A stretch of 64,000 nucleotides of DNA from Marinilactibacillus psychrotolerans (GCF_900101525.1 NZ_FMZD01000003.1:62001-126000), one strand, 5' to 3'; shown: positions 37,906 through 48,489, counted from the first letter of the stretch. The notes: a model not told the origin generated them from the sequence alone. Made by a program: numbers and translations.

Positions 37906-38526
37906 TTATTCAGAATCTTCATTTTTATCTTCGCCAATTACTTCTGGTTCTGGCATCTCATCAGATGTTTCAGTTGTTTCTTCTTCAACTGCATCTGGAG
38001 CAGATATTGAAACGACAGTTAATTCAGCATCTGTTAATAACGTAGTACCTTCTCCAATTTCTAAATCACTAACACTAATGGTATCACCAATAGTAAGTGA
38101 AGATACATCTACAGTATAGTCAGAAGGTGCTTCAGCTGGAGCAACTTCAACTTCTAATTCAGAGATTGATTGAGAAACATAACCTTCTTTGATTTCATCT
38201 TCCCCAGAAATATAAACTGGAATAGTCATATGAACTTTTTGTCCTTTAGTAAAGGATAGTAAGTCTACATGATACAAAATGGGCTTGATAGCTGCTGTTT
38301 TTAATTCTTTAACGAAAACATGATAAGTTTCTCCGTCGACTTCAACGTCGAATACTCCGTTAGCCCCTACCTGACGCAATGTGTCTTCCAATTCTTTCTG
38401 GTTCAATAATACCGGCACAGTTTCTAATTCTTTCCCATAGATAGCTGCAGGCACTAAACCTTCAGTTCTTGCTTTTTTCGAAGCTGATGTACCTGTTTCA
38501 GTACGTTTAGTTGCTTTTAATTTCAT
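37906..38526 (-). CDS. rplY: 50S ribosomal protein bL25, Ctc long form
   Basis: 206 residues: the 5S-rRNA-binding L25 domain (1-95, LKATKRTETGTSASKKAR) joined to a C-terminal TL5-like beta domain and an acidic tail (EEETTETSDEMPEPEVIG). This is the general-stress/Ctc form. A GTG at 38535 also opens the frame, but AAGG is spaced eight bases before the ATG used. Alone between trmK and rpoD. Confidence 0.95.
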   Translation of the reverse strand: MKLKATKRTETGTSASKKARTEGLVPAAIYGKELETVPVLLNQKELEDTLRQVGANGVFDVEVDGETYHVFVKELKTAAIKPILYHVDLLSFTKGQKVHMTIPVYISGEDEIKEGYVSQSISELEVEVAPAEAPSDYTVDVSSLTIGDTISVSDLEIGEGTTLLTDAELTVVSISAPDAVEEETTETSDEMPEPEVIGEDKNEDSE

Positions 38527-38674
38527 AAATTTCACCTTCCGAATATATATTAATAAGTATGATACTTATTTTTTCTGACGATTACTACATAAGTGTACCA
38601 AAAAATGATGAGTAAAGCAAAAGAAACAGCTAAGTAATAGCCTCATAATTATAAAATCAACTAACTTTAAATGA

Positions 38675-38702
38675 AAAAAGACCACTTTAAAGTGGTCTTT
38701 TT
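38675..38702 (-). terminator. Terminator of rpoD
   Basis: A 28-base perfect palindrome (AAAAAGACCACTTT and its complement) followed by a T-run on the minus strand, 15 bases past the rpoD stop. It ends the dnaG-rpoD operon. Confidence 0.92.
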
Positions 38703-38716
38703 GTCAATAATAAATT

Positions 38717-39853
38717 TTATTCTAAAAAGTCTTTTAACTGTTTTGAACGACTTGGATGGCGAAGTTTTCTAAGTGCTTTGGCTTCTATCTGTCTAATACG
38801 CTCTCTTGTAACTCCAAATACTTTACCCACATCTTCAAGTGTTCTCTGACGACCATCATCTAGACCAAAACGAAGTCTCAATACGTTCTCTTCTCGATCT
38901 GTTAAGGTATCTAAAACATCTTCTAATTCACTTTTTAATAGTTCATACGCAGCATTGTCAGCAGGACTAGTGGCTTCGTTGTCTTCAATAAAATCTCCAA
39001 GATGAGAATCGTCTTCTTCACCAATAGGTGTTTCAAGAGATACAGGTTCTTGAGAAATTTTCAAAATATCTCTAACCTTTTCAGTTGGCAAGTCCATTTC
39101 TGCCCCGATTTCTTCAGGTGTGGGCTCTCTTCCTAAATCTTGAAGTAATTGACGTTGAATACGAACGAGTTTGTTGATCGTTTCAACCATGTGAACGGGT
39201 ATACGAATTGTTCTTGCTTGGTCAGCAATCGCACGGGTTATAGCTTGTCTAATCCACCATGTTGCATAAGTTGAAAATTTAAATCCTTTTTCATAATCAA
39301 ATTTTTCAACAGCTTTCATTAAGCCCATGTTACCCTCTTGAATTAAGTCTAAAAAGCTCATACCACGTCCAACATAACGCTTAGCAATAGAAACAACTAA
39401 CCGTAAATTAGCTTCAGCTAATTCTTGTTTAGCTATAATATCTCCATTTTCGATTCTTTTTGCCAATGTTATTTCTTCTTTAGCACTTAATAAGTCCACT
39501 CGACCAATTTCTTTAAGATACATTCTAACAGGATCATTTATTTTGACACCTGGGGGAGCAATCATTTCTTCTTTTTTAGCTTCTTCGACAATTTCCTCTT
39601 CTTTATCAAGTTGCTTAGCTAGAGGATTTCCATCTTCGTCCACTACTCCGATACCTTCATCTTCAAATTTTTGAATCATATTATCCATTTGATTCTTATC
39701 AAGTTCAAAAGGTTCCGCTAATTTATCTGTTAATTCAACATATGATATTGTCTGCTCCATTTTCCCTTTTGTTTCTTTAATTAATTCTTTTACAGCTGCT
39801 TCATATTTCTTGCTTGGTTGAACATTATTTACTTCTTTTTTAGTTTTGGCCAT
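38717..39853 (-). CDS. rpoD: Primary sigma factor RpoD (SigA)
   Basis: 378 residues. Region 1.1 (about 15-85), region 1.2 with the [11 protein letters not shown] box, region 2 ([19 protein letters not shown], the -10 recognition helix with [10 protein letters not shown]), region 3, and region 4 with the -35 helix ([19 protein letters not shown]). It directs most housekeeping transcription. Located 20 bases downstream of dnaG, as in the macromolecular synthesis operon; rpsU, its usual third member, is at 54 kb instead. Confidence 0.98.
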   Translation of the reverse strand: MAKTKKEVNNVQPSKKYEAAVKELIKETKGKMEQTISYVELTDKLAEPFELDKNQMDNMIQKFEDEGIGVVDEDGNPLAKQLDKEEEIVEEAKKEEMIAPPGVKINDPVRMYLKEIGRVDLLSAKEEITLAKRIENGDIIAKQELAEANLRLVVSIAKRYVGRGMSFLDLIQEGNMGLMKAVEKFDYEKGFKFSTYATWWIRQAITRAIADQARTIRIPVHMVETINKLVRIQRQLLQDLGREPTPEEIGAEMDLPTEKVRDILKISQEPVSLETPIGEEDDSHLGDFIEDNEATSPADNAAYELLKSELEDVLDTLTDREENVLRLRFGLDDGRQRTLEDVGKVFGVTRERIRQIEAKALRKLRHPSRSKQLKDFLE

Positions 39854-39873
39854 AAAATAGTATGCCTCCTGCT

Positions 39874-41757
39874 TTATGCTTCTTTCGCAGCTTTTAGCTG
39901 ACGATTCAAGTTAATGATTTCAATAGTTAAAAACTGTTGTTTCTCTTTGTCACCAATTCTTTCAGCTTCTTTTAATTCAGCTCTTTTTGCTTTCAGTTTT
40001 GCTTCGGCTGGTGACCGATTGGTAATTACATCAATATAATCTTCTATTTCTCCATTTACCAGATCTTCTCCTAGATCCATCCATAAAATTTCTGTAGCTT
40101 TCTTCTTGTGTTCGGGATCTTTAATAAAATCTAGAAAAGCTTCTACATTGTTCTCACCTTTGTCTCTAAAGTATGATTCATATAGTAGATATAAAATTTG
40201 GTAGTGTTCATGGGGGAAAATAAATTCAGATGATAAGTTTTGCAATGTATACCATACCTCATCATGATAGAAAAGTCTATTCAACAGCATTTTTTCAGCT
40301 TGTTCAACAGAACTTTTTTTAGGTCTATTCTGACGAGTCACTTGGACAGAATACGCTTCATTTCGTCGATCAGTTTTTTGTTGTTGTAATTCTTTTGTAC
40401 GAGTTTTTTGATTTTCAAACACATGTTGCTGAAACTGTTCTTTTAAAGTATCTTGAGTTACTTTAAATTCTTCAGCAAGTTGTTTGAAATAAAGCTCACG
40501 TTCTACTGGAGAATTAACAGTAGTCATCTCTTTTAAGACTTGCTCTATATAAGATATCCGTTCACTTTCGTTTTTCAGATTCTTTCCATTTCGATAGTAT
40601 TTCATCAGAAAGCTCATTAGTGTATCTCGACCATGTAATAAAAAATCTTTATAAGCTTCTTTCCCTCTTGACTTAATGTAGTCATCAGGATCTAATTTTT
40701 CAGGGAAACTAGTTATTTCAATTGAAAAATGCGTTTGCTCAATAAAATATTCTGTAGCCCGTTTGGTCGCTTCCAACCCAGCAGGGTCTCCATCATAAGC
40801 AATAATGACCTTGTCTGTTACTCGATCCATTTGCTTAATTTGTTCTTGGGTCAAACTAGTGCCCATTGAAGCAATCCCATTTTTAATCCCAGCTTGCCAG
40901 GAAGAAATTACATCCATAAATCCTTCGAAAAGGTAAACTTCACCTTCACGACGGATATTTGGTCTGGCTTTGTCATAATTAAACAAGACCTTACGCTTAT
41001 TGAACAAATCAGTTTCTGGACTATTTACATATTTTGCAGAATGAAATCCAGGAGTCGTTTCACTGTTATCTCCTTCAAATATCCTACCGGAGAAAGCTAC
41101 TGTGTGACCTCTGTGATCTGTAATAGGAAAAATGATCCTGCTAGAAAAACGATCTAATAATTGATTGTCGTCTCTATCTGAAAATAAACCAGTTTCTGAC
41201 AGCAAAGTATGATCAATATCTTCTTGATTATCTAGATATAACTTCAAAGCATTTCTTTGCGGCGGAGAAAATCCAAGCTTGAATTCCTCTATGGTTTCTT
41301 TTTTTACACCTCGGTCTAAAAGATACAGATAGGCAGCTTCTCCTACTTTTGTATTGATCAAAATATGATGATAAAACTCTTTAGTTTTTTCATTGATCGC
41401 TAGTAGTTTACTGAACCTACTATTCTCACTTGGTCTAGAATGGTTTGTTTGATCAATAATTTCTTGATCTAATGGTACATCGGCTATTTCTGCTGACTTG
41501 ATAACGGCTTCCGGGAAGGAAATACCTTCCATTTCTTGGAGGAAACTAAATACGTTTCCTCCTCTCCCGCAACTAAAACAGTGGAAAATCTGTTTTTTCT
41601 CATTGACCGAAAAAGAAGGTGTTTTATCTTCATGAAATGGGCAATGAGCAAAGTGATTCTGACCTGATTTTTTTAATTGAACATATTGTGAGACCACATT
41701 GACGATATCAGATTTTTCTCTAATTTGTGTAACTGTTTCTTCTGGAATACGAACCAA
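39874..41757 (-). CDS. dnaG: DNA primase DnaG
   Basis: 627 residues. N-terminal zinc-binding domain ([21 protein letters not shown]), TOPRIM core ([27 protein letters not shown]), and a C-terminal helicase-interaction domain. It makes the RNA primers for replication with DnaB. The start is TTG seven bases after GGGAGG, giving MVRIPEETV as in other primases; the longer GTG reading to 41778 contains that ribosome binding site and is rejected. First gene of dnaG-rpoD. Confidence 0.96.
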   Translation of the reverse strand: MVRIPEETVTQIREKSDIVNVVSQYVQLKKSGQNHFAHCPFHEDKTPSFSVNEKKQIFHCFSCGRGGNVFSFLQEMEGISFPEAVIKSAEIADVPLDQEIIDQTNHSRPSENSRFSKLLAINEKTKEFYHHILINTKVGEAAYLYLLDRGVKKETIEEFKLGFSPPQRNALKLYLDNQEDIDHTLLSETGLFSDRDDNQLLDRFSSRIIFPITDHRGHTVAFSGRIFEGDNSETTPGFHSAKYVNSPETDLFNKRKVLFNYDKARPNIRREGEVYLFEGFMDVISSWQAGIKNGIASMGTSLTQEQIKQMDRVTDKVIIAYDGDPAGLEATKRATEYFIEQTHFSIEITSFPEKLDPDDYIKSRGKEAYKDFLLHGRDTLMSFLMKYYRNGKNLKNESERISYIEQVLKEMTTVNSPVERELYFKQLAEEFKVTQDTLKEQFQQHVFENQKTRTKELQQQKTDRRNEAYSVQVTRQNRPKKSSVEQAEKMLLNRLFYHDEVWYTLQNLSSEFIFPHEHYQILYLLYESYFRDKGENNVEAFLDFIKDPEHKKKATEILWMDLGEDLVNGEIEDYIDVITNRSPAEAKLKAKRAELKEAERIGDKEKQQFLTIEIINLNRQLKAAKEA

Positions 41758-41858
41758 ATCAATGCCTCCCTCACACAAAAATCAGCACTAAATATAAATA
41801 TTTTATAAAATTCGATTTTTAAAAACGGGGCATAATTACCCTATAATAATCAAACATT

Positions 41859-41886
41859 AGTATACCATAATCCTATTAAAAAGCAA
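41859..41886 (-). promoter_or_regulatory. Promoter of dnaG-rpoD
   Basis: On the minus strand TTGCTT, a 16-base spacer and an extended -10 box TGGTATACT lie about 100 bases before the dnaG start. The -35 overlaps the csaA terminator. Confidence 0.6.
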
Positions 41887-41918
41887 ATTCCCCACCAATA
41901 AGATGAGGAATGCTTTTA
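41878..41918 (-). terminator. Terminator of csaA
   Basis: AAAAAGCA-aa-TTCC and GGAA-TGCTTTTA pair with a small bulge; T residues follow on the minus strand. The stem overlaps the csaA stop codon. Confidence 0.65.
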
Positions 41919-42248
41919 GCTTATTTTAGTGCCATTGGGAACTGCTTCATCTATATTTAATAAAACAACTTCTTTGTCTGAAAGAACGCCACCTATTACA
42001 AGTACTTCTGATTTGTATCCTGCAATTCTTAATGGAGGAAAGTTAATTATCGCAATAATTTGCTTTCCAAGGAGATCCGAAATATCGTAACGATCAGTAA
42101 TTTGAGCAGAACTATTTTTGATACCTATTTCGTCTCCAAAATCAATTTGTAATTTATAAGCTGGATCCCTAGCTTCTTTAAAAAATTCGGCTCTCACTAT
42201 TGTACCAACTCTAATGTCTAAACTCTTAAAATGCTCAATATTTGTCAT
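41916..42248 (-). CDS. csaA: CsaA-like tRNA-binding-domain chaperone
   Basis: 110 residues, a stand-alone OB-fold tRNA-binding domain (FKSLDIRVGTIVRAEFF through IINFPPLRIAGYKSEVL), matching CsaA of Bacillus, which shows chaperone and SecA-related activity. Family members also bind structured RNA. AAAGGA eight bases before the ATG. It follows niaX on the same strand by 41 bases and may be read from the same transcript. Confidence 0.9.
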   Translation of the reverse strand: MTNIEHFKSLDIRVGTIVRAEFFKEARDPAYKLQIDFGDEIGIKNSSAQITDRYDISDLLGKQIIAIINFPPLRIAGYKSEVLVIGGVLSDKEVVLLNIDEAVPNGTKIS

Positions 42249-42289
42249 ATGAATTTTCCTTTTATTACATGATAAAGTAGATGAGTCAT

Positions 42290-42865
42290 TTACTTATTCT
42301 CTATTCTTTTTGCTAGTGACTGTACTCTACTACCTAATGATGTCCATACAAATTGTGAAATCAGGAAATCAACCATACTATGAATAATTGTTCCAACCCC
42401 TACTAGTAAGAATACAGCTAAGAAGAAACCTTCAGAATAGCTTGATCCTGGAATCAGACCGAAGAAAAACATTGAAACAACTAACATTTCGGCAGCGCCA
42501 TGGAGACATCCAATCAATAATGAGAAGATCGTACTTTTTAATGGCGATCTAAGTACTTGCTCTCTACGATTAACTAAGTATTTTGCTCCCACATATGCAA
42601 ATACGACATGACTCAAAGCACGCAGCACTACTACGATTGGAAAACTAGCCAATAAAAATCCTGCAGCTGATCCTAAAGAAACTGCTATGGCTATCCCAGG
42701 TGAGAAAAACATAGCTAAGAATATTGGTACATGACTCGCCAATGTAAATGATGCAGGTTCGATCAGTATTTTTATAGGCATCACCATCGGGATAACAATA
42801 GCGATCGCAGTCAATAGTGCTGTCACTGTCAATCTTAATGTATTTGTCTTTTTGATAAAAATCAC
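42290..42865 (-). CDS. niaX: Niacin ECF transporter S component NiaX
   Basis: 191 residues with six membrane segments. LIEPASFTLASHVPIFLAMFF is the niacin-binding S-component signature and VTALLTAIAIVIPM the EcfT contact helix. It captures nicotinate or nicotinamide for the shared ECF energising module. Assignment is supported by niaR immediately upstream and NiaR-like inverted repeats in its leader. The start is uncertain: the GTG listed has AGGAG 11 bases before it, whereas GAGGAG sits eight bases before an ATC three codons later. Confidence 0.93.
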   Translation of the reverse strand: MIFIKKTNTLRLTVTALLTAIAIVIPMVMPIKILIEPASFTLASHVPIFLAMFFSPGIAIAVSLGSAAGFLLASFPIVVVLRALSHVVFAYVGAKYLVNRREQVLRSPLKSTIFSLLIGCLHGAAEMLVVSMFFFGLIPGSSYSEGFFLAVFLLVGVGTIIHSMVDFLISQFVWTSLGSRVQSLAKRIENK

Positions 42866-42878
42866 TCCTCAATGTACT

Positions 42879-42903
42879 CCTGTATTTACAGGTGTCTTTA
42901 CAC
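42879..42903. promoter_or_regulatory. NiaR operator candidates before niaX
   Basis: Two adjoining inverted repeats: CCTGTATTTACAGG (42879-42892, perfect) and GTGTCTTTACAC (42892-42903, perfect arms). They cover the predicted transcription start of niaX and its first 25 bases, a good place for repression. Assignment to NiaR comes from the neighbouring niaR gene. Confidence 0.7.
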
Positions 42904-42908
42904 TGAAT

Positions 42909-42936
42909 AGTATATACGATTTGAAATTTTTTACAA
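42909..42936 (-). promoter_or_regulatory. niaX promoter
   Basis: On the minus strand TTGTAA, a 16-base spacer and TATACT. The predicted start of transcription falls inside the inverted repeats at 42879-42903. Confidence 0.6.
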
Positions 42937-42943
42937 CAGAAAC

Positions 42944-43456
42944 TTAATAATAGATTAGATTTTTCTCTTTTAGTTCTTCAACAATTCGATCTAATGTTAG
43001 CTGGTCTTTTGCAGATATTGTATGACTGTGCAGTCCGCCAGTTAGTTCTGCTAATAAAGATGTTTTATTATTTTTGATTTTTTGTACAAACTCATTTGCT
43101 TCTACTCTGTTTGATATACTTAATCCCCCAACCAATTCTCCATAAATGGGATGTTCTACGATTACGTCTATAATTTCTCCGCCATGATCTACAATTAGAT
43201 AAAGCTCTTCAAGTGTCTGTTCAAAAGTATGCTGACAAACAATTCTCCGCTCTTGTCTCTTTAATGAGCTAGATCTCATAACATACCCTTTTGGAGTAGA
43301 AAGGATTTCTTGTCCTTCTGCTCTTAACAAAGCAATATCTCCTACAATAACCTGACGACTGACATCGAACTGTTCTGCAAAATTCCTGGCTATGATTGGT
43401 TCACTCGCTTTTTTTAAGCTAGATAATAATGTAGCTCGTCTTATTTCTGGTTCCAT
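42944..43456 (-). CDS. niaR: NAD-biosynthesis/niacin-uptake repressor NiaR (YrxA)
   Basis: 170 residues: an HTH_11 winged helix (8-60, FAEQFDVSRQVIVGDIALLR) and a 3H domain named for conserved histidines, all visible (IVCQHTFEQT, LIVDHGG, VEHPIYGEL, GGLHSHTI), which bind metal and nicotinate. With niacin bound it represses uptake and NAD genes. It lies upstream of niaX in the same direction, with a promoter and operator for niaX between them. Confidence 0.95.
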   Translation of the reverse strand: MEPEIRRATLLSSLKKASEPIIARNFAEQFDVSRQVIVGDIALLRAEGQEILSTPKGYVMRSSSLKRQERRIVCQHTFEQTLEELYLIVDHGGEIIDVIVEHPIYGELVGGLSISNRVEANEFVQKIKNNKTSLLAELTGGLHSHTISAKDQLTLDRIVEELKEKNLIYY

Positions 43457-43522
43457 CCCACTGCCTTCTCTCTGTGTAAAGATTTATCCTTAGTATACTA
43501 TATAGTTTTATAAAATAAAAAG

Positions 43523-43572
43523 TACAGCCAGCAATTCCTCTTCAATAGATCACAAAAGAGTTGCTGGCTGTA
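43523..43572 (-). terminator. Terminator of the ABC exporter gene
   Basis: TACAGCCAGCAA and TTGCTGGCTGTA form a perfect 12-bp stem, with CTCTT/AAGAG pairing inside the loop; on the minus strand CTTTTTATTTT follows. Confidence 0.85.
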
Positions 43573-43584
43573 TGAATAAGATAT

Positions 43585-45300
43585 TTATTGGGCAAATTGA
43601 GCATCATAAAGACGTTTATACGCGCCATTTAAATTCATCAGCTCATCATGAGTTCCTTTTTCTTCAATACCGTTTTTTGTTACTACAACTATACGATCAG
43701 CATTTTTGATTGTAGCAAGCCGATGAGCGATAATCAAAGTTGTTCGACCCTCAGACAGTGAATCCAATGCTTCTTGAATTGCCTGTTCTGTTTCAGTATC
43801 TAAAGCAGAAGTTGCTTCATCAAGGATCAAAATAGGAGGATTTTTCAAAAACATTCTGGCAATGGAAAGTCTTTGCTTTTGACCTCCAGATAATTTCACT
43901 CCGCGTTCTCCTATTACTGTATTCAATCCATTTGGCAAGGTGCTGACAACCTCTTCTAGGTTGGCTAATTTCACTGCCATACGAACTTGTTCATCATTAG
44001 CAGTCAAATCACCATATAGAATATTTTCCTTGATTGTTCCTGGAAATAGAAAGACATCCTGTTGAACGACTCCAATTTGTTCTCTAAGAGACTGTACCTT
44101 TATATCATGGATGTTATGCCCGTCAACTTCAATACTTCCTGAATCAATCTCATAAAATCTTGGAAGCAGATTACATATAGTGGTTTTACCAGCTCCACTT
44201 GGCCCAACAAAAGCAATGGTTTCTCCTGCTTTAATTGAAAGATTGACTTGATCTAATATCGGGTTATGTTCTTCATAACTGAAAGTTACATTTTTATAGT
44301 CAATATTACCAATTAATGATTCTACTTCTATTGCATGCAAAGAGTCTTGTATTTCTGGTTCACGGCTAATTTCTTCCTGAAGTCTTCTGAACCCAGCAAT
44401 CCCCTTAGGATAACTTTCTATCATAACATTGACTCTTTCAATAGGACGAACTAGAATATTTGCAAATAAAATGAATGCTACAAAATCTCCGTATGTTAAT
44501 TCCCCTTGGATCGTGTAATAAGCACCAAAGAACATTGCAAACAAGCTAATTAAACGCATAAGCAGATAATTGTATGAACTACTTAATCCCATCATTTTAT
44601 AAAACAAGTATTTAGAACGTTTGTATGCTTCGTTTAATGAACCGAAACGCTTATCTTCATAATCTTCATTGGCGAAAGCCTGTACAACCCGAATACCTCC
44701 TACCGAAGCTTCTATACCCGCACTAAAGCCGGCAAGATCATCGTAGATCCTATTATTTACATAAGTCATCTTTTTATTAAAAATTATGACTGCAACTGCA
44801 ATTAAGGGAACTAATATAAATGTCATTATTGCAAGACGAACATGTACAGTTAACATCAATCCGAATGCTCCCAGTAAAGTAAAAACAGTGATAAATATAT
44901 CTTCGGGACCATGATGAGCTACTTCAGCTATTTCAAATAAATCAGAGGTTAATCGAGTAATGAGTTTCCCTGTTTCTCTATTATCAAAGTATTTGAATGA
45001 TTGCTTTTGAATATGTTTATATAAATCTTGACGCATATCCGTTTCTATATTTGTGCCTAATCTATGTCCATAATAAGTAACGATAAATTGCAGAAAAGTA
45101 TTTAGAATATAGATAGAAAATAAACCAATGGATACCCAAACGATCATTGACCATTCTTCTGTAGGTAAGATTGAATCAATCACTCGCTGTACAATGATCG
45201 GAAAAGCTAATTCTAAAATCGCAACAACAATAGCAGAACTAAAATCTAGAGTGAACAACCATTTATAGGGTCGATAATAATTAAAAAATTTTTTTAGCAC
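43585..45300 (-). CDS. ABC exporter, membrane and ATPase domains fused
   Basis: 571 residues. Six membrane helices in the first 300 residues (type IV exporter fold), then an ATPase with Walker A GPSGAGKTT, signature LSGGQKQRLSIARMF, Walker B ILILDEATSALD and the H-loop IIAHRLATI. As a half-transporter it should act as a homodimer, since no partner gene is adjacent. Lipid, peptide or drug export are all possible; substrate unknown. The start is GTG seven bases after GGAGG. Confidence 0.93.
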   Translation of the reverse strand: MLKKFFNYYRPYKWLFTLDFSSAIVVAILELAFPIIVQRVIDSILPTEEWSMIVWVSIGLFSIYILNTFLQFIVTYYGHRLGTNIETDMRQDLYKHIQKQSFKYFDNRETGKLITRLTSDLFEIAEVAHHGPEDIFITVFTLLGAFGLMLTVHVRLAIMTFILVPLIAVAVIIFNKKMTYVNNRIYDDLAGFSAGIEASVGGIRVVQAFANEDYEDKRFGSLNEAYKRSKYLFYKMMGLSSSYNYLLMRLISLFAMFFGAYYTIQGELTYGDFVAFILFANILVRPIERVNVMIESYPKGIAGFRRLQEEISREPEIQDSLHAIEVESLIGNIDYKNVTFSYEEHNPILDQVNLSIKAGETIAFVGPSGAGKTTICNLLPRFYEIDSGSIEVDGHNIHDIKVQSLREQIGVVQQDVFLFPGTIKENILYGDLTANDEQVRMAVKLANLEEVVSTLPNGLNTVIGERGVKLSGGQKQRLSIARMFLKNPPILILDEATSALDTETEQAIQEALDSLSEGRTTLIIAHRLATIKNADRIVVVTKNGIEEKGTHDELMNLNGAYKRLYDAQFAQ

Positions 45301-45373
45301 TTAAATACCTCCAATATATTTAATCCTGACAAACTGTCACACTTAGTCACCAACAATGCTTGAAATATGCTTC

Positions 45374-45403
45374 AAGAGCAGAGGATCAATTCACCCTGCT
45401 CTT
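45374..45403 (-). other. Hairpin downstream of glyS
   Basis: AAGAGCAG and CTGCTCTT pair over 8 bp around a 14-base loop, just beyond the glyS stop. No clean T-run follows, so termination is uncertain. Confidence 0.4.
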
Positions 45404-45417
45404 AAAGACAAATAGTG

Positions 45418-47508
45418 CTATTTAATTAGAAGCTGGCTTAGATCAGCAAATGTAATCAAAAGATGCTTGATTGATTTAAGCATAGCTAAACGATTATTTT
45501 TGATTTTTTCATCATCTGCCATAACCATATTTTCTTCAAAAAAGTTATCAATTGTTGGACTTAATTCCTTTAAGGCTTGATATCTTTTATTTGCATCAAT
45601 GGTGTGGCTAAATATATTTTTAGTTTGTTTAACAGCAAGATATAAATTCTTTTCAGAATCTTTTTCAAATAGTTCTTCATTAACTAAGATCTCTTCAGAT
45701 GCTTTGTCGGCTAAATTTGAAACCCGTGTTAGAGCTTCGATAGTTGCTTTATAATCAGCAGTATCTTTATTTTTGTTCAAAGTTAATGCGGCGTCAAAAG
45801 TAAAGACAATATCATCCTGGTCTGCTTTTAAAACAGCCTGTCTAATATCAAAAGGAAGCCCTCCTGATTCATTAGAGAGTTGCATCTGCTGATCTATACG
45901 GTCCTTAATGAATTGCAGTACCAAATTTTGATTCTGAGCCACACCAGCTTTTAATTCGACATTGATATTTAAAGCTTCTTCTATCTGATTCATTAAATTT
46001 TTCAGTGAGAAATGACGACCAGAGTTTTCGATCATTCGCACAATACCCATTGCTTGTCTTCTCAATGCAAAAGGATCATTTGAACCAGTAGGGACTTGAC
46101 CGATTGCAAAGAACATAATTAAAGTATCTAATTTATCTGCCAAAGATAAGACCGTACCCACTTTTGTGGAAGGAAGTTCACTAGTAGCAGAAGAAGGCAG
46201 GTATTGTTCAGAAATAGCATCCCCTACTAATTCTTTTTCTCCTTTTTCTTTAGCTAGTATTGCTCCAATTTTTCCTTGTAATTTAGTGAATTCAATGACT
46301 GTGTTTGTTACAAGATCAAATTTAAAAATCTCACTTGCTCTATTAAGTGCATCTTTTTCTTGTTTTGATAAATCAAATTCATTCGCTAAAATTTGTGCTA
46401 TAACACTAACACGTTCTTGCTTATCGTATAAAGAACCTAACTTTTCGTGAAAAGAGACCCGTTTTAATTTGTCCACGCACGCCTCAATGGAAATCTTCTG
46501 ATCTTCTTGATAGAAGAATTTCGCATCGGCTAAGCGAGCTGCTAAAACTTTTTCATTGCCTTTTATCACAGTATCAATTTGGTCTTCTGAACCATTACGA
46601 ACAGCGATAAAATAAGGTAGAAATACTTGTGTATCGTCCTGTTTTCGTACTGGAAAGTATCTCTGATGATCTGCCATCGATACTTCTAGAGCAGCTTCAG
46701 GTACTTGAAGATAATCTTCGTTGAATGAGCCAAAGAATACAGTAGGATATTCTACTAAATCAGTAACCTCATTTAATAGTTCTTTGTTATCGAGGGGGAC
46801 TTTCCATCCTTTCTCTTGACAAAGATCAGTAATCTGATTCACTATCGTAGATTTTCTTTTCTCACGGTCTGCAATTACATTTTGTTTTTCAAGGATATGT
46901 TCATATTCTGAAGCATGTGTCAGTTGTACTTCTTTTCCTAAGAAACGATGACCTTGAGTAATCGAACCTGAGTGTACATTGAAAACTTCAAAAGGTACAA
47001 CCGCCTGATCCAACATAGCAACTATCCAATGTATTGGACGGATAAATCTATAAGAGTGTGTGTGCCACTTCATACTGACTGGGAAATTCATTGAAGTAAT
47101 ACATGCAGTGATTCCAGGTAAAACTTCTACAGCCTTTTTTCCTTTTGTAAATTTTTCTACGAAGATATATTCCACACCTTTGACTTCTTTGAATACAATG
47201 TCATCAGTAGATGCTCCTTGCCCTTTAGTAAAGCCAATTGCAGCTTTTGACCAATTCCCTTCAGCATCTTGTGCAATCTTTTTTGCAGGTCCTTTGACCA
47301 TTTGTACATCATCTGGTTGGACTTCAGCCAGGCCTTCAATCATTAAAGCTAATCTTCTTGGAGTCGAAAATAGTTTAATCGATTCGAAAGATAAGTTCGC
47401 TTCATTTAAAAAAGATTCGACATTATTCTTTAATTGTTCAACGGAAGGATCGATGATTTTAGCCGGCATTTCTTCTAAGCCGATTTCTAATAAAAATGTA
47501 TGGTTCAT
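45418..47508 (-). CDS. glyS: Glycyl-tRNA synthetase beta subunit
   Basis: 696 residues, the normal beta-chain length. The start FLLEIGLEEMPAKIIDPSVEQL, the internal HD-like segment and the C-terminal anticodon-binding-like helices match GlyS. With the alpha chain it forms the alpha2beta2 enzyme that charges tRNA-Gly; the beta chain carries tRNA recognition. It starts one base after the glyQ stop, with its ribosome binding site inside the end of glyQ. Confidence 0.97.
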   Translation of the reverse strand: MNHTFLLEIGLEEMPAKIIDPSVEQLKNNVESFLNEANLSFESIKLFSTPRRLALMIEGLAEVQPDDVQMVKGPAKKIAQDAEGNWSKAAIGFTKGQGASTDDIVFKEVKGVEYIFVEKFTKGKKAVEVLPGITACITSMNFPVSMKWHTHSYRFIRPIHWIVAMLDQAVVPFEVFNVHSGSITQGHRFLGKEVQLTHASEYEHILEKQNVIADREKRKSTIVNQITDLCQEKGWKVPLDNKELLNEVTDLVEYPTVFFGSFNEDYLQVPEAALEVSMADHQRYFPVRKQDDTQVFLPYFIAVRNGSEDQIDTVIKGNEKVLAARLADAKFFYQEDQKISIEACVDKLKRVSFHEKLGSLYDKQERVSVIAQILANEFDLSKQEKDALNRASEIFKFDLVTNTVIEFTKLQGKIGAILAKEKGEKELVGDAISEQYLPSSATSELPSTKVGTVLSLADKLDTLIMFFAIGQVPTGSNDPFALRRQAMGIVRMIENSGRHFSLKNLMNQIEEALNINVELKAGVAQNQNLVLQFIKDRIDQQMQLSNESGGLPFDIRQAVLKADQDDIVFTFDAALTLNKNKDTADYKATIEALTRVSNLADKASEEILVNEELFEKDSEKNLYLAVKQTKNIFSHTIDANKRYQALKELSPTIDNFFEENMVMADDEKIKNNRLAMLKSIKHLLITFADLSQLLIK

Positions 47509-47509
47509 A

Positions 47510-48439
47510 TTACTTTTCCTCCTTATTAATATACTGTTCTATCCAGGTTTTACTTTCGGCTTCATTTAATAAAGGGAATCCTAATTTGGCACGTTCCAAT
47601 ACGAATGCTTTAGCAATACTTTGAGCCATTTTACGGATACGTCTTAAAAAGTCAGGACGTTCAGTAGCAGAAACAGCTCCTCTTGCATCTAAAAGATTAA
47701 ATGTGTGGCTACACTTTAATACACAATCGTAAGCTGGATGAGCTAATCCTTTTTCAATTAAAGCATGTGCTTCTGTCTCATAGTCTTTAAAATGGTTGAA
47801 CAGCATCTCTTGATTACTATAATCGAACGCATAAGCGGACTGTTCATATTCTGGCTGTTTAAAGATTTCTCCGTATTTAACACCAGGTGCCCATTCAATA
47901 TCATAAACACTTTCAACATTTTGAATGTAAGAAGCCAGTCTTTCAAGTCCATATGTCAACTCACTGGTAACAGCATCTACTTCTAAGCCCCCAACTTGCT
48001 GGAAGTAGGTAAACTGTGTAACTTCCATTCCATCTAACCAGACTTCCCAACCAAGTCCCGCACAGCCAAGGGAAGGATTTTCCCAGTTATCTTCTACAAA
48101 GCGGATATCATGCTGGAGTGGATCAATACCTAAAATTTCTAAGCTTTTCAAATACAGTTCTTGTATATTGTTGGGAGAAGGTTTCATTACGACTTGAAAT
48201 TGATGATGCTGGTAAAGACGATTGGGATTTTCTCCATAACGTCCATCAGCTGGTCTCCTTGATGGCTCTACATATGCAGCGTTCCAAGGTTCAGGGCCAA
48301 TAGCTCTTAAAAACGTATAAGGGCTCATGGTACCTGCGCCTTTTTCAGTATCGTAAGCTTGCATGAGCATACAACCCTGTTCTGACCAGTATTGTTGCAG
48401 CGTTAAAATGATTTCTTGAAACGTTTTTGCTTTTTGCAT
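47510..48439 (-). CDS. glyQ: Glycyl-tRNA synthetase alpha subunit
   Basis: 309 residues, class II catalytic subunit. The opening [20 protein letters not shown], then [34 protein letters not shown] and [21 protein letters not shown] are all invariant GlyQ segments that form the glycine and ATP site. AAGGAG before the ATG. The gene is preceded by a T-box leader that senses uncharged tRNA-Gly and is followed by glyS. Confidence 0.98.
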   Translation of the reverse strand: MQKAKTFQEIILTLQQYWSEQGCMLMQAYDTEKGAGTMSPYTFLRAIGPEPWNAAYVEPSRRPADGRYGENPNRLYQHHQFQVVMKPSPNNIQELYLKSLEILGIDPLQHDIRFVEDNWENPSLGCAGLGWEVWLDGMEVTQFTYFQQVGGLEVDAVTSELTYGLERLASYIQNVESVYDIEWAPGVKYGEIFKQPEYEQSAYAFDYSNQEMLFNHFKDYETEAHALIEKGLAHPAYDCVLKCSHTFNLLDARGAVSATERPDFLRRIRKMAQSIAKAFVLERAKLGFPLLNEAESKTWIEQYINKEEK

Positions 48440-48489
48440 TTTTATTCTCCTTTTTATCTATTGTTTTTCCTTTCAGCTGAATAAATATA

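Noticed and set aside
37583-38119. Plus-strand frames opposite trmK and bL25
   Set aside because: Low-complexity Ser/Thr/Ile-rich shadows of well-identified minus-strand genes.
42645-42872. Alternative minus-strand frame over the start of niaX
   Set aside because: Its protein lacks any family features and runs against the strong S-component frame.
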